This document shows positions 9,313 through 16,570 of a DNA stretch of 64,000 nt, in pieces (positions within the stretch are counted from its first letter, which is position 1; each line of letters begins with the position of its first letter). The DNA lies in the NCBI RefSeq assembly GCF_003052165.1, contig NZ_CP024869.1:372001-436000 (forward strand), in the 5' to 3' direction. Source of the DNA: Dietzia sp. JS16-p6b. Its GTDB lineage: Bacteria; Actinomycetota; Actinomycetes; Mycobacteriales; Mycobacteriaceae. The position numbers and the translations under genes were made by a program. The notes under the pieces were generated by a model. It was not told the origin of the DNA and searched no databases. It saw only the letters and a list, made by a program, of their open reading frames with translations.

Positions 9313-9519
9313 ATGGGTGTGGGAGACAAGTTCTCGAACAAGGCCGAGGAGCTCGGCGGCCGCGCCAAGGAGTCGGCCGGCGCCGCGACCGGCGACCGCG
9401 ACCTCCAGGCCGAGGGCCAGGCGGACCAGGGCAAGGCCGGCATCAAGCAGGGTGCCGAGAAGCTCAAGGACAAGGCCAACGAGGCAGCGGGCAAGCTCAC
9501 CGGCAACGACAAGGCCTGA
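9313..9519 (+). CDS. CsbD-like stress protein
   Basis: 68 residues, hydrophilic, Lys/Ala/Gly-rich, no Cys or Trp. It has the CsbD pattern: MGVGDKFSNKAEELGGRAKE, then DLQAEGQADQGKAGIKQGAEKLKDKANEAAGKLTG, a repeated amphipathic helix. CsbD proteins are induced by general stress, but their action is unknown. Start supported by GAGAGGAGC seven bases upstream. A TACGGT at 9257-9262 could be the -10. A 7-bp hairpin follows. Confidence 0.82.
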   Translation: MGVGDKFSNKAEELGGRAKESAGAATGDRDLQAEGQADQGKAGIKQGAEKLKDKANEAAGKLTGNDKA

Positions 9520-9563
9520 GACCGGCACGGCCTTACATCGGCACGGCCTGATCCGCCCGTCGA

Positions 9564-9582
9564 GCAGGCGATTTCCGCCTGC
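9564..9582 (+). terminator. Hairpin after the CsbD-like gene
   Basis: GCAGGCG and CGCCTGC form a perfect 7-bp stem around a 5-base ATTTC loop, 45 bases after the stop. There is no T run, so termination strength is doubtful. Confidence 0.45.
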
Positions 9583-9609
9583 GGCCACTCGTGAAGTAGC
9601 CTGATCGGC

Positions 9610-9700
9610 GGTGGCGTGTCCGAGCGGCCGAAGGTGCAGCACTCGAAATGCTGTGTTGGGTAACCCCCAACCGTGGGTTCAAATCCCACCGCCACCGCCA
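9610..9700 (+). tRNA. tRNA-Ser(CGA)
   Basis: 91 bases with the CCA end encoded. Acceptor stem GGTGGCG pairs with CGCCACC; the anticodon loop CTCGAAA gives anticodon CGA on a CAGCA/TGCTG stem. A long variable arm and the T-loop GGTTCAAAT follow, as in class II tRNAs. A TAGCCT box at 9597-9602 is placed to start transcription at the first base. Reads UCG. Confidence 0.95.
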
Positions 9701-9705
9701 CGGGA

Positions 9706-9737
9706 GAGTCCCGGAACTCACTGGAGTTCCGGGACTC
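9706..9737 (+). terminator. Hairpin after tRNA-Ser(CGA), probably bidirectional
   Basis: A perfect 13-bp stem (GAGTCCCGGAACT / AGTTCCGGGACTC) with a 6-base loop lies five bases after the tRNA and just before the 3' end of the convergent TetR gene. It can serve both transcripts. Confidence 0.75.
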
Positions 9738-9740
9738 CTC

Positions 9741-10355
9741 TCATTCCCCGTCGTCGGCCGGGGCGACGTCGGCGACGAAATCCGGCAGGGTGGCCACCGC
9801 CCGGAGGGTGGTCAGCGCCGAGTCGATGACGGTGGCCTGGGGTAGCCCGGACTCCTCGCCCAGCAGCGCCAGCTCCTCGACTCCGGCCAACCAGGCGCGG
9901 GTGAGCACCAGAGACATGGGACCGGGCCGGTCCACCCCGATGCTGCGGAGGATGCGCAGGCTGACGGTGCGGTGCATGCCGTCGACGACCTGCTCGAGGA
10001 CCGGGTCGACGGACCGGCCCGACCGCAGGACGGCCACGTAGTTGTCGCGGCGCCGCTGGATGTAGCGCACCAGTGCGGTGATGATCGCCCGGGTCCGGTC
10101 CTCCGCGCTGGTGCCCTCCGGGACCTCGGTCAGGGACAGGACGTGATCGGCCGCCGCGTTGACCACCGCCGTGAGGTAGTCGAGCTTGGTCGGGAAGTAG
10201 TGGAACAGCAGACTGCGCGAAACACCGGCCCGCTCGGCGACATCGTCCATCGAGAGCGAGTGGAACGGGACCGTCTCCAGAAGCCGCACCCCCAGGACCA
10301 CCAGTTGATCGTGGCGCTCGCGCCGGGAGAGCCGTCGGCCGCTCGTGCCGGGCAT
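9741..10355 (-). CDS. TetR family transcriptional regulator
   Basis: 204 residues. The N-terminal helix-turn-helix is clear (MDDVAERAGVSRSLLFHYFPTKLDYL, about residues 36-61). The C-terminal ligand half, with RDNYVAVLRSG in its middle, resembles actinobacterial TetR proteins of unknown effector. It is divergent from tgt with a 141-base gap and may act on itself or on tgt. No obvious palindromic operator was found between them. Confidence 0.88.
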   Translation of the reverse strand: MPGTSGRRLSRRERHDQLVVLGVRLLETVPFHSLSMDDVAERAGVSRSLLFHYFPTKLDYLTAVVNAAADHVLSLTEVPEGTSAEDRTRAIITALVRYIQRRRDNYVAVLRSGRSVDPVLEQVVDGMHRTVSLRILRSIGVDRPGPMSLVLTRAWLAGVEELALLGEESGLPQATVIDSALTTLRAVATLPDFVADVAPADDGE

Positions 10356-10496
10356 CGCTCACCTCGTCGTCGTCGTCGATAGCTGCGGTCGTCGATCCCT
10401 CCATCGTAGGGCCACGGACGGCCCCCCGGACCGTCGTGCCACGATGGGACCCATGTCGGTTCACACGCCCCCACCCCGCGCGCGACCACCTTCGAC

Positions 10497-11732
10497 GTGG
10501 GTTCGCGGATGGCCCTCGACGGCACCGCGGGGGGCCGCACCGGCGTCATCCGCACCCCGCACGGCGACATCGCCACCCCGGCGTTCATCCCCGTCGGCAC
10601 CAAGGCGACTGTCAAGACCCTGACCCCTGAGCAGGTCCGCTCGACCGGCGCGCAGGCCGTCCTGGCCAACGCCTATCACCTGTACCTGCAGCCCGGCCAC
10701 GACGTGGTGGACGCGGCCGGCGGGCTGGGGGAGTTCATGCGCTGGCCCGGGCCGACCTACACCGACTCCGGGGGGTTCCAGGTGATGAGCCTGGGTGTGG
10801 GGTTCAAGAAGGTGATCGAGATGTCGGCCGGCGCGGCGAAGGCCCCGGACGACTCCGCCACCAACAAGGGTCAGGGAAGGCTCGCGAAGGTCGACGAGGA
10901 CGGCGTCACCTTCACCTCGCACCTCGACGGCTCCGCGCACCGCTTCTCCCCGGAGGTCTCGATGCGGATCCAGCACGGTCTGGGGGCCGACATCCTGTTC
11001 GCCTTCGACGAGCTCACCACGCTCATGAACACCCGCGAGTACCAGGAGAGGTCGGTCGAGCGCACGCGGCGCTGGGCGCAGCGGTGTCTCGACGAACACG
11101 AGCGCCTGTCGGTGGAGCGGACCCACCGGCCCGGCCAGTCGCTGTGGGGCGTGGTCCAGGGCGCGCAGTTCGAGGACCTGCGGCGACAGGCCGTGCGCGG
11201 GCTCGTGGAGATGAGCGACCGCGCCGAGGACCGGGGACGGCGCGGGTTCGGAGGCTACGGGATCGGTGGCGCGCTGGAGAAGGAGAACCTCGGCACCATC
11301 GTGGGCTGGTGCACCGAGGAGCTGCCCGAGGACCGGCCGCGCCACCTGCTGGGGATCAGCGAGCCCGACGACATCTTCACGGCCGTGGAGAACGGGGCCG
11401 ACACCTTCGACTGCGTCGCGCCCACCCGGCTCGCCCGTCACGGCGGGATCTACACGCTGAACGGCCGGGTCAACATCACCCGTGCCCAGTTCCGGCACGA
11501 CCACACCCCGCTCGACCCCGAGGGGCCGTCCGAGGTCTCGCGCGACTACAGCCGCGCGTACCTGCATCACCTGTTCAAGGCCAAGGAGTTCCTCGGGTCG
11601 ACCCTGCTCACCCTGCACAACCTGGCGTTCGTGGTGCGGCTGGTCGACGAGGTGCGCGCCGCGATGGACGCCGGGCCCGACGAGTACCTGGCGTACAAGT
11701 CCGAGTTCCTGGGCCGGTACTACTCGGCGTAG
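10497..11732 (+). CDS. tgt: tRNA-guanine transglycosylase, zinc cysteines missing
   Basis: 411 residues from GTG; no other start codon occurs in frame just upstream, although the frame reads TTFD, which the family often has before the start. Tgt exchanges G34 of GUN-anticodon tRNAs for a 7-deazaguanine on the way to queuosine. The base-binding motif YTDSGGFQVMSLG and the nucleophile region DTFDCVAPTRLARHGG are present. The CxCxxC zinc motif of bacterial Tgt, expected after PLDP, is replaced by EGPSEVSRDY, while the following SRAYLHHLFKAKE is normal. Whether it binds zinc or is active is uncertain. Other queuosine genes lie within 3 kb. Confidence 0.88.
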   Translation: MGSRMALDGTAGGRTGVIRTPHGDIATPAFIPVGTKATVKTLTPEQVRSTGAQAVLANAYHLYLQPGHDVVDAAGGLGEFMRWPGPTYTDSGGFQVMSLGVGFKKVIEMSAGAAKAPDDSATNKGQGRLAKVDEDGVTFTSHLDGSAHRFSPEVSMRIQHGLGADILFAFDELTTLMNTREYQERSVERTRRWAQRCLDEHERLSVERTHRPGQSLWGVVQGAQFEDLRRQAVRGLVEMSDRAEDRGRRGFGGYGIGGALEKENLGTIVGWCTEELPEDRPRHLLGISEPDDIFTAVENGADTFDCVAPTRLARHGGIYTLNGRVNITRAQFRHDHTPLDPEGPSEVSRDYSRAYLHHLFKAKEFLGSTLLTLHNLAFVVRLVDEVRAAMDAGPDEYLAYKSEFLGRYYSA

Positions 11733-11779
11733 CACCGCCCGCAGGCACCGCCCGCCGGCACCGCCCGCTGTCGCGCCGA

Positions 11780-11896
11780 CTTGCGCGCCCTCTTCGGCTT
11801 GCGCGGCCCCAGAGACGCTGGCTTGCGCGCCCAGTTCGGCTTGCGCGGCCTCAGAGACGCTGGCTTGCGCGCCCTGTTCGGCTTGCGCGGCCTCTT
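11780..11896. repeat. 42-bp tandem repeat, about 2.8 copies
   Basis: Units begin at 11780, 11822 and 11864, each starting CTTGCGCGCCC and containing CTTGCGCGGCC(C/T)CAGAGACGCTGG. The first two differ at four or five positions, and the third breaks off after about 33 bases. Each unit itself carries the smaller repeat CTTGCGCGSCC twice. It lies in the gap after tgt; no supported gene crosses it. Confidence 0.85.
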
Positions 11897-11938
11897 CGTC
11901 AGGTCTCGGTGGACTTGCGCTGCGTCTCTGCACCATTC

Positions 11939-12033
11939 AGGACGCATACCTCGGGGGAGGACGCACACCTCGGGCGAGGACGCACACCTCGGGCGAGGAC
12001 GCATACCTCGGGGGAGGACGCACACCTCGGGCG
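11939..12033. repeat. 19-bp tandem repeat, five copies
   Basis: Five head-to-tail units of AGGACGCAYACCTCGGGSG. Two variants occur in the order A-B-B-A-B (A has CATA and GGGGG; B has CACA and GGGCG). In B units the next unit completes the near-palindrome CCTCG-GG-CGAGG. With the 42-bp array this fills the 334 bases between tgt and the CHY gene; I see no gene there. Confidence 0.9.
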
Positions 12034-12066
12034 AGGCCGTGGGCCGGTTAGCCACGGGGCAGCGGG

Positions 12067-12408
12067 TCAGCCGTCGAAGTAGATCGAGTGGTGGAGCGAA
12101 CAGCCCGGGTTGAACGCCGCCCCGCAGGTCGGGCACCCGTCGGCCTCGAGGTATCGGCTGATCGACAGTGTGCTCCGGCAGACACCGCACAGGATCGCCC
12201 GGGCGTCGAACTCGGCCCTCGGCCACGCCGAGACCGCGTGATCGGCGACCTCGGCGTGGCAGCGGAAGCACGGGTAGAAGTCCCCGCAGCAGTGGAAGCG
12301 GATCGCCACCACGTCCAGGGGACCGCGGTAGTGGACGCAGCGGGTCTGATCGTCGACGGTGGCGCCGAGGACCGGTATCGATCCACCGTGCCCGCCGTGA
12401 GAGGTCAA
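12067..12408 (-). CDS. CHY zinc-finger protein
   Basis: 113 residues from a TTG that overlaps the stop of the transporter gene (TTGA), implying translational coupling. Zinc-ligand pattern of the CHY domain is complete: CVHY, HCCGDFYPCFRCH, DHA, ILCGVC, CPTC and FNPGCSLHHSIYF. In eukaryotes CHY fingers occur in ubiquitin ligases; small bacterial versions are of unknown function and presumably bind one to three zinc ions. Its coupling to a queuosine-precursor transporter is notable. Confidence 0.88.
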   Translation of the reverse strand: MTSHGGHGGSIPVLGATVDDQTRCVHYRGPLDVVAIRFHCCGDFYPCFRCHAEVADHAVSAWPRAEFDARAILCGVCRSTLSISRYLEADGCPTCGAAFNPGCSLHHSIYFDG

Positions 12409-13349
12409 GTCCTCGAGTCTGCCGGGTCGGATCCCACCGGCGACGATCCCACCGGCGACGATCCCGCCGCAGAGGAGTCGGCCAGCGCGGTCTGGTAGGT
12501 GGGCTCACGCTTCTTGATCCACGCGATCACCACGTACGTCACCGGCAGCAGGACCGCCTCGACGAGCGTCTTCCAGACGAATCCGATCACGACGTAGTTC
12601 CAGTAGTCGCCCGACCCGAGCACCATGCCCAGGGCGGGGGCGGCGATCGTGCAGAAGACGAGGGTATCCGCGAGTTGGCCCACCACGGTTGAGCCGAGCA
12701 GCCTGGCCCAGAGGGTCCTCTCACCGGTGCGGCGCTTCATCCACACCAGCACGTAGGAGTTGAGCAACTCGCCCACCACGTATCCGGCGAGGCCTGCGAG
12801 GAAGAACTGCGGGATCACTCCGGCAACGGCCTCGAACGCCTCCTGGTTCTCGTAGAACGGGGCCGGCGGGAGGTGGACGGTGAACGTGAAACTCAGCGCG
12901 GCCAGCGCCAGTACGGCGAAGCCGGAGAGGACGACGCGGCGCATCGCCCTGAAGCCGTACACCTCGCTGATCACGTCGCCGAGCACGTATGCCAGCGGGA
13001 AGAGCAGGAAGGCGCCGTCGGTGACGAGCCCGTCGAGGCTGAGGAAGCCGAGCTCGAAGCTCAGGCCGGGAAAGAGCAGGACGCCCTTCGTGCCGGTGAC
13101 GTTGCTGATGAGCATGACGCCGACGAACAGGGCGATCAGATAGCCGTAGTACGGGCTGGCGATGGTGGCGAAGACCGCGCGGTCCGTCCCGGTGCTGTCG
13201 TCCCGGGCGGCGGGCGCGGCCCGGGTGGGGGATGGGTCGGAGGAGGTCTGAGCAGTGGAGCCCGGTGTGCTGCGCGCCGGCTCGGGACTGGTCCCGTCCG
13301 GCCGCCCAGGCCCGTGGAGGTCAGGATTCTGTTGCGATGGAGTGGTCAC
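12405..13349 (-). CDS. yhhQ: Queuosine precursor transporter (YhhQ/QPTR, DUF165 family)
   Basis: 314 residues. After a 60-residue Pro/Ser/Thr-rich tail there are about six membrane helices with family motifs SNVTGTKG, FPLAYVLGDVISEVYGFRAMRR and LGSTVVGQLADTLVF. YhhQ proteins import queuine or the bases preQ0/preQ1 for Tgt. GTG start; AATAAT eight bases upstream on this strand suggests a leaderless message. The C-terminal tail has a repeated SSPVG motif. Substrate assignment rests on the family and on tgt and gluQ on either side. Confidence 0.88.
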   Translation of the reverse strand: MTTPSQQNPDLHGPGRPDGTSPEPARSTPGSTAQTSSDPSPTRAAPAARDDSTGTDRAVFATIASPYYGYLIALFVGVMLISNVTGTKGVLLFPGLSFELGFLSLDGLVTDGAFLLFPLAYVLGDVISEVYGFRAMRRVVLSGFAVLALAALSFTFTVHLPPAPFYENQEAFEAVAGVIPQFFLAGLAGYVVGELLNSYVLVWMKRRTGERTLWARLLGSTVVGQLADTLVFCTIAAPALGMVLGSGDYWNYVVIGFVWKTLVEAVLLPVTYVVIAWIKKREPTYQTALADSSAAGSSPVGSSPVGSDPADSRT

Positions 13350-13457
13350 GGGCGTCGATTATTCGCCCTGACGAGCCCGTCCCGCGAATTCATCGTCCGC
13401 CCCACGCCGGAGAGGAGCGGGATCCGGGGTCCGTGCGCGAGGGGTGGGAGGCGAGGG

Positions 13458-14381
13458 TCAGGTGACGACCCAGGGGCCGGTCCGCAGCGACTCCGGGGTG
13501 ACCACCCCGCGTAGGGCGTCGATCGAGTCCGCACCGGGTGGCCCACCGAGCGAGGCCACGATCCGGGCGACGGCCGTCCTCGTCGTCGTCCCCTCCTTTG
13601 CCAGGTCGGCCAGGGTCACCGCACCGTCCCGCTTGGCCAGACGCTCGCCGGCTGCGTTGACCGCGAGCGGCACGTGGACGTACTCCGGCCGGGGCAGGCC
13701 GAGGAGCTCGGCCAGATGGGCCTGGCGCGGGGTGGAGGGCAGGAGGTCCTCACCGCGCACGACCTGGTCCACGCCCTGGTCGGAGTCGTCGACGACGACG
13801 GCGAGGTTGTACGCCCACACCCCGTCCCCGCGGCGGAGCACCACGTCGTCCACAACGCCTGTATAGGGCCCGTGGATCAGGTCGTCGATGGTGAGTTCGG
13901 TGATGCCGGCGCGCAGCCTCAGGGCCGGCACCCGACCCGGACCGAGTGCCTCGCGGCGGGTCGCTCGCTCGGCGTCGGTGAGATCGCGACAGGTTCCGGG
14001 GTAGGCGCCGGGTGGGGAGTGCGGGGCGCGCGGCGCCTCGGCGATCTCGCGGCGTGAGCAGTAGCACTCGTAGACCAGGTCGCGGTCGGTGAGGCGGCGG
14101 GTGGCGGCGGCGTAGGCGTCCGAGCGAGCGGATTCCCACATGACCTCGCCGTCCCAGTCGATCCCGATCGCCGCGAGGTCCTCCAGTTGGCGCTCGGCCA
14201 CGCCGGGTCGCGCGCGGGCGGTGTCGAGGTCGTCGACGCGCATCCGGAAGCCGCGGCCCGACCCGCGGGCAAGCACCCACGCCACCACGGCGGTGCGCAG
14301 GTTGCCCAGGTGCAGGTCGCCCGACGGGCTGGGGGCGTACCGGCCGGCGCCGCGCGGGGGGATGCTGGCGGGGGTGTCCAC
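13458..14381 (-). CDS. gluQ: Glutamyl-Q tRNA(Asp) synthetase
   Basis: 307 residues from GTG (VDTPASIPPRG). It is a truncated GluRS-like catalytic domain without an anticodon-binding part: HIGH-like YAPSPSGDLHLGNLRTAV, the zinc site CYC...YPGTC that separates GluQ from GluRS, and KMSKS-like LAKRDGAVTL. GluQ charges glutamate onto queuosine-34 of tRNA-Asp, so it needs queuosine made through Tgt. Together with tgt and yhhQ it gives a three-gene queuosine set. The frame is open upstream but reads as shadow. Confidence 0.92.
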   Translation of the reverse strand: MDTPASIPPRGAGRYAPSPSGDLHLGNLRTAVVAWVLARGSGRGFRMRVDDLDTARARPGVAERQLEDLAAIGIDWDGEVMWESARSDAYAAATRRLTDRDLVYECYCSRREIAEAPRAPHSPPGAYPGTCRDLTDAERATRREALGPGRVPALRLRAGITELTIDDLIHGPYTGVVDDVVLRRGDGVWAYNLAVVVDDSDQGVDQVVRGEDLLPSTPRQAHLAELLGLPRPEYVHVPLAVNAAGERLAKRDGAVTLADLAKEGTTTRTAVARIVASLGGPPGADSIDALRGVVTPESLRTGPWVVT

Positions 14382-14464
14382 GTCTTCAGGGTAGGCCGGG
14401 TGCGCGGCGGGGTCGGATCCGGCGGGAGGTGCCGGGCGCGCCGGGAGGTGCCAGACTGGAGGGC

Positions 14465-14818
14465 ATGAGCGCCGACGCCGACAACGCACGCCCCGATGCC
14501 GATGACCGGGCCCGTCTGACCGAGGAGCAGATCGCCGAGGGGCTCGCCGACCTGCCCGGTTGGGCCTTCTCCGAGGGGTCGCTGACCTACACCGCGGTGT
14601 GTGAGACCCCGCAGGCCGCGATCAACCTGGTCGCCGCGATCGGGCAGGCCGCCAACTCCCAGGACCACCACCCGGACCTGCTGTGGAGCTACGACGAGGT
14701 GACCCTGGACCTGCGCAGTCACGACGTCGACGGGGTGACCCGGCGGGACCTGAAGCTGGCCCGGTCCGTTTCGGCGCTGTCCGGGGAGTTCGACGCCACC
14801 CCGCTGGGCATGGACTGA
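14465..14818 (+). CDS. Pterin-4a-carbinolamine dehydratase
   Basis: 117 residues. The active-site motif is DHHPDLLWSYDEVTLDLRSHD with the His pair and later SHD, followed by VTRRDLKLA, as in PCD/DCoH proteins. It dehydrates 4a-hydroxytetrahydropterins. No aromatic hydroxylase is nearby, so its biological role is unclear, as in many bacteria. ATG chosen with CTGGAGG five bases upstream. Divergent from gluQ with an 83-base gap. The last bases of the gene are partly repeated just after the stop. Confidence 0.88.
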   Translation: MSADADNARPDADDRARLTEEQIAEGLADLPGWAFSEGSLTYTAVCETPQAAINLVAAIGQAANSQDHHPDLLWSYDEVTLDLRSHDVDGVTRRDLKLARSVSALSGEFDATPLGMD

Positions 14819-14989
14819 CGCGCTGGCTGGACATGGACTGACGAGCACGCGCGGGCATTGCCTGGACCGCCGGCTTTGAGTCACTGCGTCAGGCGTGTGC
14901 CGCAGTTCTCCTGGGACAACGCTGCACGCGGTGACCTCACGTGGAAGGAGGGGGCGGGGTGAGAGCGCTGAATGAGCGGTTCGAGCGAG

Positions 14990-16570
14990 TCACCACGCGA
15001 ATGATGAGGCCGCCCCTGCGAGATCGAGGAGCGGTTGCGGGGCGATCCCCAGAGCGAGCGTGAGCACCGCGGCGATCCCGACCACGGCCAGGGTCACCGG
15101 TCGGCGGGCGAACGCCACCCCCGAGCCGCCAGACCCCGGGTCCGACCCCGAGCCCCCCGAGCTCGCGGATCCGGCCTCGCGGAAGAACATCACCACGATC
15201 ACGCGCACGTAGAACGAGGCCGCGATCGCGCTGGTGAGCACACCGATCACCACCAGGGTCACCGCGCCCCCGGCCACGGCCGCCGAGAAGACCGCGAACT
15301 TGGCGATGAACCCGCTGGTCAGAGGAATCCCGGCCAGTGCGAGCAGCAGCACCGCGAACGCGCCCGCCACCAGTGGCTGGCGCCGACCCAGTCCGGCCCA
15401 GGCCCGGAGATCGCCGATCTCGGCGCCGTCGGCGTCCCGGACCAGCCCGGCCGCGGCGAACACGCCCACGGTGCTGACGGCGTACGCAGCGAGGTAGAAG
15501 AGCATCGCGGACGTCCCGGTGGACTGGACCGCGATCACCCCGGTGAGCAGGAACCCGGCGTGGGCGATGGAGGAGTACGCCAGGAGCCGCGTGACGTCGT
15601 TCTGCGCGACCCCCACGACAGTTCCCACGATCATCGTCAGCGCCGCGATCACCCACAGCACCGGCGCCCAGTCCGCCTCGAGGCCGGGCACCGCGGTGTG
15701 GAAGAACCGGAGGATCGCGCCGAACGCGGCGACCTTGGTGCCGGCGGCCATGAACGCGGTGATCGCGGTGGGCGCGCCCTGGTAGACGTCGGGGGTCCAG
15801 GTGTGGAACGGCACGGCGCCGACCTTGAACAGCAGGCCCACCGACATCATGGCCACGCCGATCAGGGCCAGGGCGCCGCCCCCGTCGGCCTCGACCGCCT
15901 CGGCGATCCCGCGGAAGTCCACGGTCCCGGCGGCGCCGTACACCAGCGCGACGCCGTAGACGAAGAACGCCGAGGAGAACGCACCCAGGAGGAAGTACTT
16001 GACCGCCGCCTCCTGCGAGAGCAGGCGTCGCCGCCGGGCCATCCCGCACAGGACGTACAGGGGCAGCGAGAGCACCTCCAGCGCGATGAACAGGGTGATC
16101 AGGTCGTTCGCCGCCGGGAACAGCATGAGGCCGCCCGTGGCGAACAGCGTGAGGGGGAAGATCTCGGTCTGGGTGAATCCCGCGCGCTCGGCGTCGCGTT
16201 CTCCCGAACCGCCGGGGGCCACGGCGGCCTGGGGCGCGAAGCCCGCGAGGACCTTCTTGCGGGAGGCCGAGGGGATGACGGTGCGCTCGCCGATCAACAG
16301 TCCGGCGGCGACGGCCACGACCACCGTGACGCCCTGCAGGAACAGCGCCGGCCCGTCGACCGCGACCGCGCCCTCGGCCGTGACGATCCGCGTCCCGGAC
16401 AACAGGAGCACGGAGACGAGGGCGGCGGCGAGACCGCCCAGGTAGACGGCCATCTGTGTGGCATAGCGCCGCCGGGCGGGGACGAACGCCTCCACCAGCA
16501 CACCGACGATCCCCGCCCCGAACACGAGGAGAAGGGGCGCGAGCGATCCGTACGCGATGTCGGGGGTCAT
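14990..16570 (-). CDS. nuoN: NADH-quinone oxidoreductase subunit N
   Basis: 526 residues, about 14 membrane helices of the proton-antiporter-like family. Landmarks: the helix with RRRLLSQEAAVKYFLLGAFSSAFF carrying the functional Lys, and FKVGAVPFHTWTPDVYQGAPT. It forms part of the proton-pumping membrane arm of complex I. Last gene of the operon; its ATG overlaps the nuoM stop (ATGA). No strong hairpin with a T run was found in the 171 bases after its stop. Confidence 0.95.
   Translation of the reverse strand: MTPDIAYGSLAPLLLVFGAGIVGVLVEAFVPARRRYATQMAVYLGGLAAALVSVLLLSGTRIVTAEGAVAVDGPALFLQGVTVVVAVAAGLLIGERTVIPSASRKKVLAGFAPQAAVAPGGSGERDAERAGFTQTEIFPLTLFATGGLMLFPAANDLITLFIALEVLSLPLYVLCGMARRRRLLSQEAAVKYFLLGAFSSAFFVYGVALVYGAAGTVDFRGIAEAVEADGGGALALIGVAMMSVGLLFKVGAVPFHTWTPDVYQGAPTAITAFMAAGTKVAAFGAILRFFHTAVPGLEADWAPVLWVIAALTMIVGTVVGVAQNDVTRLLAYSSIAHAGFLLTGVIAVQSTGTSAMLFYLAAYAVSTVGVFAAAGLVRDADGAEIGDLRAWAGLGRRQPLVAGAFAVLLLALAGIPLTSGFIAKFAVFSAAVAGGAVTLVVIGVLTSAIAASFYVRVIVVMFFREAGSASSGGSGSDPGSGGSGVAFARRPVTLAVVGIAAVLTLALGIAPQPLLDLAGAASSFAW

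Noticed and set aside
11939-12033. Direct repeats as a CRISPR array
   Set aside because: Units are contiguous with no spacers, and no cas genes are near.
13350-13457. preQ1 riboswitch before the queuosine precursor transporter
   Set aside because: The leader is short and probably leaderless; no preQ1 aptamer pseudoknot pattern was recognised.
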